From Anaerolineales bacterium (GTDB lineage Bacteria > Chloroflexota > Anaerolineae > Promineifilales > Promineifilaceae): a stretch of 6,888 nt of DNA. The translations under genes and the position numbers were made by a program. The notes beneath the pieces were generated by a model. It had not been told where the DNA came from and made no database searches. It worked only from the letters and a program-made list of their open reading frames with translations. Numbering within the stretch: the first letter of the stretch is position 1; each line of letters opens with the position of its first letter. Location: the NCBI GenBank assembly GCA_020432595.1, contig JAGQGA010000287.1:1-6888 (forward strand), read 5' to 3'. Shown here in pieces: positions 1 to 6,112 of the stretch.

Positions 1-1898
1 GGCAAATAGGTGTGATACACTCGCCAGTCGGGGTTTTGTGTCAGCAGGATAATAGCATCGGTGGTGGCGAAGGGGTCGGCACCGGGGCCGTAGAGATTGG
101 GCCAGCAGCCATCGCTGCCCTGCTGCCCCATGATAGTGTCGCCCACGTTGATGATACGCCCAGCGTCCACCTTGGCCCAGGATGGGGCAAATGGGTTGTG
201 GCCGTGCGCCACCAGCCCTTGCGCCACTTCTGCCGACGAGCTGGGGCTGGATGGCAAGCCAAACCCCCAGCCACCGTCTGCCTGCTGCGTCGCCGATAGG
301 ACATCCATTGCCCCTGTGGGAGCGGGCACCCCCAGCCGCCCCAGCACGTTGAGCGCCAGCCCGTTGCTGTCGGGGTCGCCCCAGTCGCCGTTGATGTGGG
401 CATTTTGCAGGAAGGAAACGGCCGTTTCATCCACCGCCGCCCCCACCGCCAACAGCCCCAGCATCGCCTCGCCCTGGCCGCTTTGCCCAAAGCTGGTGTC
501 GTCATATTCGCCCGTGGGGGACAAATAGCCGCTCATTTGCAGCAGCAAATCGGTTCCAGCAAAGTTGGTGGCGGTATAGGGCGCACCGGCGGCGGCAATG
601 CCTTGCAGCACAATCCCCACGCGCCCACCCCGCCCGGCAGCCAGATAATCAGGGGTGAGGGTTTCCAGCGCGGCAACAGCGTTTGTGCCGCTTATGGTTG
701 TCCAAGCGGGGCTTTGCGGGTCGCCCCCGGCGGCAGCAATCGCTTCAATGGCCCGCGCCGTGCCGCCAGCGTTGGGGGCAGCGGGAAAACCGGGGAAGTC
801 GGCAAATTGCGCCCAGCCGCCAGTGGCCGGGTCTTGCAGGGTGGCTAAACAGCCCAGTGCCAAGCGAACGGCTTCGGCGCGGCTGGCGAGGGGAAAGAAA
901 CGGCCGTTTGCCGCCGGTAACGCCTGCACCGTAGCAAAGAAGTCGTCAAAGCGACCCGCGCCGTAATCCACTTGGTAGGCACCGTTGCTGTTTTGCCAAT
1001 TGTAAAGAGTGGTTAGGGGGGGAATATCGCCGGGGGCCCAGTCGCCACCAGGCGAGTAGAAATCTTCACCGAGACCGGCTAAGGCCTGGATGACGAGGGC
1101 GGTGGTGTTGCTGCTCTCGCCCAAGCCGGTGGTATATGCCCAGCCGCCGCTGGGAAGCTGGACGCTGTGCAAAAAGGCGCGGGCATCGAGGATGGCGGTG
1201 TGGGTGACGGGGAGGCCGCTGCCCACAAGGGCCATGACGGCCATCGCCGTTGCGTCGGGGTTGCTGAGCGTGCCAAAGCCGTCGTCCCAGGAGCCATCGG
1301 CAGCCTGTTGGCTGATTAGCCAGTCGGTGGCGGCGGGGGGAACGGGTTGATGAACGGCCGTTAAGCCCAACATTGCCAACGATTGGTTAAAGGCATCGTT
1401 CACGCCAAACTGCCCGGTGGGGGAGAGGTGCTGGGTGAGGCTGATGACAAAATTGTGGTCTGCAAAGGTGCGGGGGTCTTGATTAACGGACGTTAACCCC
1501 AGCAGCAATTTCCCCGCTTGCCCCCCGTTTGTAGCGGCATAGTCGGCCACGGCTTGGGGGTTGGCATGAAGGTAGGAAACGGCCGTTTGGCTGTGACCGG
1601 GATAAGGGGCAGCCGGGTTATGGCCGGTCGCCGCCACGGCCAACATGGCATCCAACGTACCGTTGACATCGGACAGGTTGGCATTGGCTCCAGTGCTAAA
1701 GCTGGTAAAGCCACCGTCGTCGTTTTGGTGGCTCATCACCCAGCGTGCGGCACGGTCTGCGCCGTCGCGGGGATCACGAAAGGGGTAAGTTGGGCCAGCG
1801 GCAACGGCCGTTTGCTGCCGCAAACCCGCCACCACGCCCAACGCTAACAGTAAACCGACGGCAAGGGCAGCGAACACAACACTATTTTTTCTCCACAT
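1..1898 (-). CDS. Secreted double alpha-toroid (prenyltransferase/squalene-cyclase repeat) protein, candidate B12-binding protein; 3' end outside window
   Basis: The minus-strand frame starting with ATG at 1898 stays open for 632 codons to the window edge, so the C-terminus is missing. Residues 1-34 form a signal peptide (MWRKNS, a hydrophobic stretch about 7-25, likely cleavage after AVAA), so the protein is exported. The rest is Ala/Gly-rich helical repeats with QW-like turns: QNDDGGF (59), QAADGSW (198), QLPSGGW (247), QDPATGGW (355), QQADGGWGF (538), QQGSDGCW (592). This is the alpha-alpha toroid fold of prenyltransferases, squalene cyclases and the helical domain of intrinsic factor/transcobalamin. 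Helix turns such as DATAMAVMAL (215-224) and NTTALVIQAL (264-273) resemble that last group. No DXDD cyclase motif is seen, and export argues against a terpene cyclase. The gene sits behind a cobalamin riboswitch and terminator, so expression should fall when B12 is plentiful. A role in corrinoid capture is inferred from that regulation plus the fold. The toroid call is firm; the ligand is not. Confidence 0.85.
   Translation of the reverse strand, partial: MWRKNSVVFAALAVGLLLALGVVAGLRQQTAVAAGPTYPFRDPRDGADRAARWVMSHQNDDGGFTSFSTGANANLSDVNGTLDAMLAVAATGHNPAAPYPGHSQTAVSYLHANPQAVADYAATNGGQAGKLLLGLTSVNQDPRTFADHNFVISLTQHLSPTGQFGVNDAFNQSLAMLGLTAVHQPVPPAATDWLISQQAADGSWDDGFGTLSNPDATAMAVMALVGSGLPVTHTAILDARAFLHSVQLPSGGWAYTTGLGESSNTTALVIQALAGLGEDFYSPGGDWAPGDIPPLTTLYNWQNSNGAYQVDYGAGRFDDFFATVQALPAANGRFFPLASRAEAVRLALGCLATLQDPATGGWAQFADFPGFPAAPNAGGTARAIEAIAAAGGDPQSPAWTTISGTNAVAALETLTPDYLAAGRGGRVGIVLQGIAAAGAPYTATNFAGTDLLLQMSGYLSPTGEYDDTSFGQSGQGEAMLGLLAVGAAVDETAVSFLQNAHINGDWGDPDSNGLALNVLGRLGVPAPTGAMDVLSATQQADGGWGFGLPSSPSSSAEVAQGLVAHGHNPFAPSWAKVDAGRIINVGDTIMGQQGSDGCWPNLYGPGADPFATTDAIILLTQNPDWRVYHTYL
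3..1775 (-). repeat. Internal duplication: two toroid domains of about 298 residues each
   Basis: Residues about 42-340 and 341-632 of the toroid protein align in order with a constant offset near 298-302. Matching pairs are DGGFTSF (61) with TGGWAQF (359), LSPTGQFG (158) with LSPTGEYD (459), LAMLGL (174) with EAMLGL (477), QLPSGGWAY (247) with QQADGGWGF (538), and FDDFFATVQAL (317) with DPFATTDAIIL (608). Each half is about the size of one alpha6/alpha6 barrel. This is a protein-level duplication; the DNA has diverged. Confidence 0.75.
1797..1898 (-). other. Signal peptide of the toroid protein
   Basis: Residues 1-34 have a short basic N-region (WRKN), a hydrophobic core rich in Ala, Leu, Val and Gly, and a small-residue AVAA site before GPTYPF. 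No lipobox cysteine is seen at the cleavage region, so a type I signal peptidase substrate is more likely than a lipoprotein. Confidence 0.75.
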
Positions 1899-1904
1899 TT
1901 TTAT

Positions 1905-1912
1905 CTTTCCTC
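1905..1912 (-). promoter_or_regulatory. Ribosome binding site of the toroid protein gene
   Basis: Minus-strand GAGGAAAG lies 6 nt before the ATG at 1898, which supports that start. Part of it can pair locally, TTCC with GGAA (1907-1910 with 1915-1918), in a very small hairpin. Whether that limits translation cannot be judged from sequence alone. Confidence 0.6.
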
Positions 1913-1918
1913 GGGGAA

Positions 1919-1956
1919 CCCTAGTTTTTTGATCAGGGGAATCAAAAAAATCAGGG
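1919..1956 (-). repeat. AT-rich imperfect inverted repeat in the leader
   Basis: Plus-strand CCCT (1919-1922) pairs with AGGG (1953-1956), and TTTTTTGAT (1925-1933) pairs with ATCAAAAAA (1941-1949), with a 7-nt loop. It lies between the terminator and the ribosome binding site of the toroid gene. It lacks a T-tract after the stem, so it is not a standard terminator. Function unknown. Confidence 0.5.
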
Positions 1957-2000
1957 AAATCTGCGTCCCATTTAATAATCCTATCCACGCCCTCGCACGC

Positions 2001-2034
2001 TAAAAATAAAAAACTCGATGCGGGGCATCGAGTT
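2001..2034 (-). terminator. Intrinsic terminator of the B12 riboswitch expression platform
   Basis: On the minus strand AACTCGATGC (from 2034), a CCC loop and GCATCGAGTT form a perfect 10-bp stem, followed directly by TTTTATTTTTA. This is a textbook Rho-independent terminator. It lies downstream of the riboswitch aptamer and about 100 nt before the toroid gene start, so it is placed to stop the leader transcript when cobalamin is bound. Confidence 0.88.
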
Positions 2035-2094
2035 GAGAAAGTTTGACGCTGGTTGATTGCGGTTGGCAATCGGTCGGTCGCTGCTTCTCAACCC
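2030..2094 (-). promoter_or_regulatory. Candidate antiterminator pairing
   Basis: Minus-strand GGGTTGAGAA (2094 to 2085) can pair over 10 bp, with one G-U, with TTCTCAACTC (2039 to 2030). The second segment contains the first five bases (AACTC) of the 5' arm of the terminator, so the two hairpins exclude each other. This is the usual logic of a transcription-attenuating riboswitch. The pairing is seen in sequence; its use in the cell is inferred. Confidence 0.5.
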
Positions 2095-2104
2095 CATTCC
2101 ACGA

Positions 2105-2275
2105 GGGCGGAAACGGGTTCAAGGCGGGCGACCTGACTTAGGAGCAAACAGTTGTTGTTTGCTGCCATCACAGTTGCGGGACAGTACTGGACTTTTGTTG
2201 TGGTAAACGGCCGTTTGCCACAACCCACACCAGTTTCGCCTTTCAGTCTTGCCATCCGGGGCAGAGACACCTTAA
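2105..2275 (-). promoter_or_regulatory. Cobalamin (adenosylcobalamin-type) riboswitch aptamer
   Basis: Read on the minus strand, the conserved blocks of the cobalamin riboswitch occur in order. First comes GACTGAAAGGCGAAACTGGTG. Then a hairpin arm (2197-2224). Next AAAAGTCC, then the B12-box CTGTCCCGCAACTGTGA (2184 to 2168), an 8-bp stem AGCAAACA/TGTTTGCT, and AGTCAGGTCGCCCGCC (2138 to 2123), which matches the family's 3' block. ACTGG (2234-2230) pairs with CCAGT (2190-2186) as the stem closing the core. The hairpin arm is extended by a 7-bp stem plus an AAACGGCCGTTT palindrome. With the terminator at 2001-2034 this should turn the toroid gene off when B12 is abundant. The exact 5' boundary is approximate. 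Confidence 0.93.
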
Positions 2276-2306
2276 ACTGTTTTTAACTATGTAATTCTAC
2301 ACGGGG

Positions 2307-2335
2307 AGTGTAGCAAACCGCCCTGTTTCTGCCAA
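2307..2335 (-). promoter_or_regulatory. Sigma70-like promoter of the riboswitch/toroid transcript
   Basis: On the minus strand TTGGCA (2335-2330), a 17-bp spacer and TACACT (2312-2307) fit a housekeeping promoter. It lies just upstream of the riboswitch and predicts a start near 2300, giving a leader of about 400 nt. An inverted repeat, CTACAC (2297-2302) with GTGTAG (2308-2313), overlaps the -10 box and could be a protein site or chance. Confidence 0.55.
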
Positions 2336-2356
2336 ATCAAAGTTGCAAACCTGTTG

Positions 2357-2362
2357 TACAAT
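2357..2362 (+). promoter_or_regulatory. Possible -10 box upstream of the CPBP protease gene
   Basis: TACAAT is a good -10 match in the gap before the protease gene, but no convincing -35 hexamer stands 16-18 bp upstream. It would place the start before the heptad hairpin, which would then be in the 5' leader of the protease mRNA. Confidence 0.25.
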
Positions 2363-2392
2363 GGAGGAGGTAAATTGGGGTTTTGCAAAAAA

Positions 2393-2431
2393 TGGAGATT
2401 GGAGATTGCAGTATTCAATCTCCAATCTCCA
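2393..2431. repeat. Heptad inverted-repeat hairpin no. 1 (GGAGATT units)
   Basis: TGGAGATTGGAGATTG (2393-2408) and CAATCTCCAATCTCCA (2416-2431) form a perfect 16-bp stem with the 7-nt loop CAGTATT. Each arm is two tandem copies of the 7-mer GGAGATT. It ends 47 nt before the protease ATG. No T-tract follows on either strand, so it is not a classic terminator. It shares its design, but not its sequence, with the hairpins at 3554-3596 and 6114-6167. Confidence 0.85.
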
Positions 2432-2464
2432 AAGAAATGTCAGTTTATGGCTTAACAAGCCCAC

Positions 2465-2469
2465 AAAGG
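2465..2469 (+). promoter_or_regulatory. Ribosome binding site of the CPBP protease gene
   Basis: AAAGG lies 9 nt before the ATG at 2479. It is a modest Shine-Dalgarno match but well spaced, and it supports that start. A stronger GGAGGAGG at 2363-2370 is far too distant to serve this gene. Confidence 0.45.
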
Positions 2470-2478
2470 TAATCTACC

Positions 2479-3549
2479 ATGATTGAAGTGATTTCGATGA
2501 TTGTGCTGTTTGCACCGCTGCTGCTGGTGCTGTTTTTGGCAAACTGGGCCGAATTGGAGCGAGAACGAGGGAATAGTGCAGGGGGATTAACGGCCGTTAC
2601 CTACCTCATCCTTGTCCTCCTCTATGCTGTCTTGATCGGCCTAGGTCTGATTTTGCAACTGGTCAGCGGGCTGCTGAGTGGGGGCAATTTGCCGCCGGAA
2701 CTGCTGCAAGCGTACCAAACGGCCGGTATTGACCTGGCTGTTATCGAATCGGTAGTGGCATCGCTGCCTAGCATTGGTCTGGGGCTGTGGCTGCCATCGC
2801 TGCTGGGGCTATTGCTGCTGCTCCCTGCCGTGCGCCGCTTGCTGGCGCGGTTTATCCCCATTGACCCCGCCAACCCTGTTCACGCTGTGGCTCTTGCCCT
2901 TTCAACGTTGGTGGTAACTAACCTGCTGGTCACGCTGGGGATTGGGCTGGGCAATCTGGCCGAGGCAGCCAGCACCACGGAACAAAATGCCGGGTCGCTG
3001 CTGGTGCAGCTTTGGGCACAACAACTACTAACGGCACTGCTGGCACTGGTGGGCGTGGGGTGGCTGCTGCGGCGAAACGGCCGTTCTCTCTGGCAGCGGT
3101 TGGGCATTACGAGATTAAACGGCCGTCAACTGCTCATCGGCGTGGGGATTGGGCTGGCGCTTGTGCCCATTGTCATTGGGCTGGAAACGGCCAGCAGCGC
3201 AGTCGGCTGGGAGGCCACCGATGTAGATCGGCTTACCGAGGCACTGCTCGGCCCTCTCTTCACGTCGATCCCCGGCATCCTCACCCTGGGGCTTTCGGCC
3301 GCCATTGGCGAAGAAACCCTCTTTCGCGGTGCCCTCCAGCCCCGCTTTGGGCTGCCGCTGACCGCACTTCTCTTCGCCCTGCTTCACAGCACCTATGGCC
3401 TCTCCATCGCCACCGTCGTCGTTTTTATCCTCGGCTACATCCTCGGCTGGCTCCGCAACCACTACTCCACCAGCACATCAATGGTTGTTCACGCCATTTA
3501 CAACATGACGCTGGGGGTGATCTCGTATTTGTCGGTAGGCAATATTTAG
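2479..3549 (+). CDS. CPBP family intramembrane metalloprotease (Rce1/CAAX-type)
   Basis: This 356-residue, very hydrophobic protein has about eight membrane segments, including 5-22, 38-66, 97-117, 134-158, 174-197 and 217-235. The C-terminal third carries the three signatures of the CPBP (CAAX protease and bacteriocin-processing, ABI) family: EETLFRG with E278, E279 and R283; FALLH with F299 and H303; and HAIYN with H338 and N342. These are the glutamate/histidine catalytic residues known for Rce1, so it is probably an active membrane endopeptidase. The segment WQRLGITRLNGRQLLIGVG (205-223) is typical of the lead-in to the catalytic domain. The bacterial substrate cannot be read from sequence. 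It is divergent from the riboswitch-controlled toroid gene and convergent with the flavoenzyme gene; nothing links it to B12 beyond position. Its stop TAG is the first bases of the heptad repeat that follows. Confidence 0.92.
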   Translation: MIEVISMIVLFAPLLLVLFLANWAELERERGNSAGGLTAVTYLILVLLYAVLIGLGLILQLVSGLLSGGNLPPELLQAYQTAGIDLAVIESVVASLPSIGLGLWLPSLLGLLLLLPAVRRLLARFIPIDPANPVHAVALALSTLVVTNLLVTLGIGLGNLAEAASTTEQNAGSLLVQLWAQQLLTALLALVGVGWLLRRNGRSLWQRLGITRLNGRQLLIGVGIGLALVPIVIGLETASSAVGWEATDVDRLTEALLGPLFTSIPGILTLGLSAAIGEETLFRGALQPRFGLPLTALLFALLHSTYGLSIATVVVFILGYILGWLRNHYSTSTSMVVHAIYNMTLGVISYLSVGNI

Positions 3550-3610
3550 TAGGGAGTAGGGAGTAGGGTGTCAAGAATACGCCCTACTCCCTACTCTCCA
3601 CTCCCTACCC
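3547..3610. repeat. Heptad inverted-repeat hairpin no. 2 (GAGTAGG units) between convergent genes
   Basis: GAGTAGGGAGTAGGGTG (3554-3570) pairs with CGCCCTACTCCCTACTC (3580-3596) over 17 bp with one G-T, loop TCAAGAATA. Further units continue outward: TAGTAGG (3547-3553) on the left, TCCACTC and CCTACCC (3597-3610) on the right. The protease stop (TAG, 3547-3549) and the flavoenzyme stop (minus TAG, 3605-3607) both lie in the outer units. The stem could act as a two-way transcription barrier, but no T-tract is present on either side. Confidence 0.85.
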
Positions 3611-6064
3611 CTTAATCTTCTTCATCTCCGGGTCATAAAACGGCCGCAAAGAAACCTCCGCCGGATACAGCTTCCCGGCAATGTCAATTTCCCAACTGCC
3701 CTGAGCAATAAAATCGGCCGTTACCGGCTCATTTGCCTCAATCATAAACAGCCCCACCGCACCGCCCAGCGAAAACCCATACGACCCAGCCCGCACATAC
3801 CCCACCACCACGCCATTGCGCCGCACCACCTCGGCGTGGAATAACAGCGGATTGGGGTCTTTTACCAGCACCTGCGCCAAACGGCGTGTCAATGGCCCTT
3901 GCACCCTTTTCGCCACCACCGCTTCTTTGCCAATAAACCCATCCGGCTTGTTCAAATCAACGGCAAACCCTAGCCCTACTTCAAATGGGTCATCGGTGTT
4001 GTCAATATCGTGGCCGTAATCGCGGTATCCCTTCTCCATCCGCAGACTTGCCAAGGCTTTCAACCCGGCATGGCGCAGGCCAACTGGTTCACCCGCCGCC
4101 ACAATCACATCATACACATGCACCGCCTGCTCCGCCGGAACATACAGTTCATATCCCAACTCGCCCAGATAAGTGATGCGAATACACAGCACCCTGGCGT
4201 AGCCAATTTCAATTTCGCGGGCGCAGCGGAAGGGAAAAGCGTCGTTGGACAAATCGGCCGTGGTCAGCGTTTGCAGCAGGTCGCGGGATTTTGGCCCCTG
4301 GATGTTGATTTGGGCGTAAGCCGAGGTCATATCGGTGACAAAGGCGTGGTCATCGCGCCCAATATGCCGCTTCATCCACGTTTCGGCGTGGCGGTGCATG
4401 GTGTCGGTCACAACCACCCAATATTTTTCCTCATCCAGCTTGGTCACGGTCAAATCGGCCTCCAACTTGCCCGTCTCATTCAGCCAAGGAGTGTAGGTAA
4501 TCTGGTTTACCTTGTCGTCTACGTTGTTGGCAGAAATGTGGTTCAAGATTCGGCCGGCGTCCCGTCCCTGCACCAGAAACTTGGACATAAACGACATATC
4601 CATCAAAATCACCCCGTCCCGCGCCGCGTGGTGTTCTGCCTCCCACCATGGAAACCAATTTTCCCGCCCCCAGGACAGTGCCTCAACTTTTGGCTCAAAC
4701 CCGGCCGGCGCATACCAATCTGCTCCCTCCCAGCCGCTCACATCCTTAAAATAAGCCCCAATCGCCGCCAGTCGTTCGTGCAGCGGCGACCGTTTCGCGC
4801 CTCTGGCCGTTTGGTACGACATATTGGGGTAATGACAGCGGTAAACCATTCCCAGCGACTCCACCGTGCGGTGGCGGCGGTATTCGGGCGTGTTTTGGTA
4901 AACGTGCAGGCGGTCAATGTTAAAGCCAGTCACATCCACATCAGGCGTGCCATTGATGATCCAATGTGCCATCATGCGCCCCACGCCGCCGCCCGTCAAA
5001 ATACCGATGGAATTTAGCCCGGCGGCGACAAAATAGTTTCGCAGTTCGGGGGCTTCGCCAATAATCGGTTTCAGGTCGGGTGTAAAGCTTTCGGGGCCGC
5101 AGAAGAATTTTTTGATGCCTAGTTCCAGGGTAATTGGAACCCGCGACATGGCCTTTTCCAAAAACGGGGTCATCCGCTCCCAATCAGGCGGGATTTCGCC
5201 AAAAGAAAAGTCGTTGGGGATGCGGTTGATGTTCCAGGGGGCGCACACGGGTTCAAATAGCCCCACCATGAGGCCGCCCACTTCCTCGCGGTAGTAACCG
5301 TAGTGGGAAGGGTCTTCCAGCACGGGCATGTCGGGAGGCAAATCTTTGAGTTCTTCGGTGATGAGATAATAATGTTCGGCCGCCTGATTGGGAATGTTGA
5401 CCCCGGCCATCTCACCAAACTGCCGCGCCCACATCCCGGCGCAGTTCACCACATATTCTGCCTCAATGTCACCGTAATTGGTGCGAACACCGGCCACAGC
5501 CCCATTTTTCTTGAGGATGCCGGTGGCGGCTACCCCTTCGAGAATGGTTGCCCCCTGCTGCCGCGCCCCTCTTGCCAGCGCCATTGTCACGTCTACGGGG
5601 TTTACGCGGCCGTCTTCCTTCACGTAAAAACCAGCTTTCAAATCATCTACCCGCGCCAGAGGGAATAGATCTTTGATTTCCTGGGGAGAAATTTCATGCA
5701 CGTCCACGCCGCAGTAGCGATTAAAGGCGGCAACACGGCGGAACTCTTCTAAACGGTCGGCGTTGCTGGCTACTTCAATAAAGCCAACGGGTTTGAATCC
5801 TGTGGCAAAGCCTGTTTCGGCCTCCAGGCGGCTGTAGAGATCACGGGTGTATTTGCGAAATTCGGTGGATGTTTCTGACGTGGAGCCAAATGTGACCATG
5901 AGACCGGCGGCGTGCCAGGTTGTGCCGGAGGTTAGCTGATCGCGTTCCAAAAGCACCACGTCTTTCCAGCCCATATGCGCCAGATGGTAGGCGGTGGAGC
6001 AACCGATGACACCACCGCCGACGATGACAACGCGGGCTTGTTGGGGGAGAGTTATATTTGACAT
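3605..6064 (-). CDS. Dimethylglycine/sarcosine dehydrogenase-type flavoenzyme with GcvT-like folate domain
   Basis: This 819-residue protein has the full layout of DMGDH/SARDH. It has an N-terminal FAD-binding oxidoreductase (about 10-370) with GGGVIG at 16-21 and the ribose-binding E40. A short central domain follows (about 372-428), then a GcvT-like aminomethyltransferase domain (about 430-700) and its C-terminal barrel (about 710-805). TTWHAAG (48-54) matches the site of covalent flavin attachment, so H51 probably carries 8-alpha-linked FAD. H231 and the tyrosines near 257-258 stand where the amine-site residues of dimethylglycine oxidase lie. D537 in EADLTV and the GELGYELY segment (634-641) are typical of the folate domain. 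The expected reaction is oxidative N-demethylation of dimethylglycine or sarcosine, with the one-carbon unit passed to tetrahydrofolate. Which amine is used cannot be decided here. No signal peptide, so cytoplasmic. It is transcribed away from the MetE-like gene. Start supported by GAGG 10 nt upstream. Confidence 0.92.
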   Translation of the reverse strand: MSNITLPQQARVVIVGGGVIGCSTAYHLAHMGWKDVVLLERDQLTSGTTWHAAGLMVTFGSTSETSTEFRKYTRDLYSRLEAETGFATGFKPVGFIEVASNADRLEEFRRVAAFNRYCGVDVHEISPQEIKDLFPLARVDDLKAGFYVKEDGRVNPVDVTMALARGARQQGATILEGVAATGILKKNGAVAGVRTNYGDIEAEYVVNCAGMWARQFGEMAGVNIPNQAAEHYYLITEELKDLPPDMPVLEDPSHYGYYREEVGGLMVGLFEPVCAPWNINRIPNDFSFGEIPPDWERMTPFLEKAMSRVPITLELGIKKFFCGPESFTPDLKPIIGEAPELRNYFVAAGLNSIGILTGGGVGRMMAHWIINGTPDVDVTGFNIDRLHVYQNTPEYRRHRTVESLGMVYRCHYPNMSYQTARGAKRSPLHERLAAIGAYFKDVSGWEGADWYAPAGFEPKVEALSWGRENWFPWWEAEHHAARDGVILMDMSFMSKFLVQGRDAGRILNHISANNVDDKVNQITYTPWLNETGKLEADLTVTKLDEEKYWVVVTDTMHRHAETWMKRHIGRDDHAFVTDMTSAYAQINIQGPKSRDLLQTLTTADLSNDAFPFRCAREIEIGYARVLCIRITYLGELGYELYVPAEQAVHVYDVIVAAGEPVGLRHAGLKALASLRMEKGYRDYGHDIDNTDDPFEVGLGFAVDLNKPDGFIGKEAVVAKRVQGPLTRRLAQVLVKDPNPLLFHAEVVRRNGVVVGYVRAGSYGFSLGGAVGLFMIEANEPVTADFIAQGSWEIDIAGKLYPAEVSLRPFYDPEMKKIKG

Positions 6065-6112
6065 ATCCTTTTTACCTCTTCGGTTCTTTCGGATCTCGCG
6101 GGGTTAACAAAT

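Larger units (their letters stand above)
416..3085. repeat. Highly iterated palindrome AACGGCCGTT (8 exact copies)
   Basis: Exact AACGGCCGTT lies within 416-427, 898-909, 1577-1588 and 2205-2216 (all as the 12-mer AAACGGCCGTTT), and at 1353-1362, 1803-1812, 2589-2598 and 3076-3085. Near copies occur at 1485-1494 (AACGGACGTT) and 3118-3127 (AACGGCCGTC). Five copies are in the toroid gene, one is in the riboswitch and two are in the protease gene. In genes it is read in two frames, as Thr-Ala-Val (ACG GCC GTT) or Asn-Gly-Arg (AAC GGC CGT). None occurs exactly in the flavoenzyme or MetE-like genes. Confidence 0.9.

Noticed and set aside
12..1847. Several plus-strand and other-frame reading frames of 70-150 codons over the toroid gene
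   Set aside because: They are shadows of the continuous 632-codon minus-strand gene, with low-complexity Pro/Arg/Ala-rich translations and no recognisable family.
1..1898. Squalene-hopene cyclase or other terpene cyclase
   Set aside because: The QW-like repeats suggested it, but there is a signal peptide, no DXDD catalytic motif in the visible part, and the regulation is by B12.
2088..2270. 60-codon minus-strand reading frame
   Set aside because: It lies almost wholly inside the cobalamin riboswitch; its sequence is explained by the conserved RNA blocks and no ribosome binding site or family resemblance supports it.
2361..2486. 41-codon plus-strand frame overlapping the protease start
   Set aside because: Its ATG is within the GGAGGAGG purine tract with no ribosome binding site of its own, and its sequence is set by the heptad hairpin.
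3012..3566. 184-codon plus-strand reading frame inside the protease gene
   Set aside because: It overlaps the CPBP gene out of frame; the CPBP frame has conserved catalytic motifs and membrane segments, the other does not.
4010..5017. 335-codon plus-strand reading frame opposite the flavoenzyme gene
   Set aside because: It is antisense to a clearly conserved enzyme and has no recognisable domain; long antisense frames are common in GC-rich genes.
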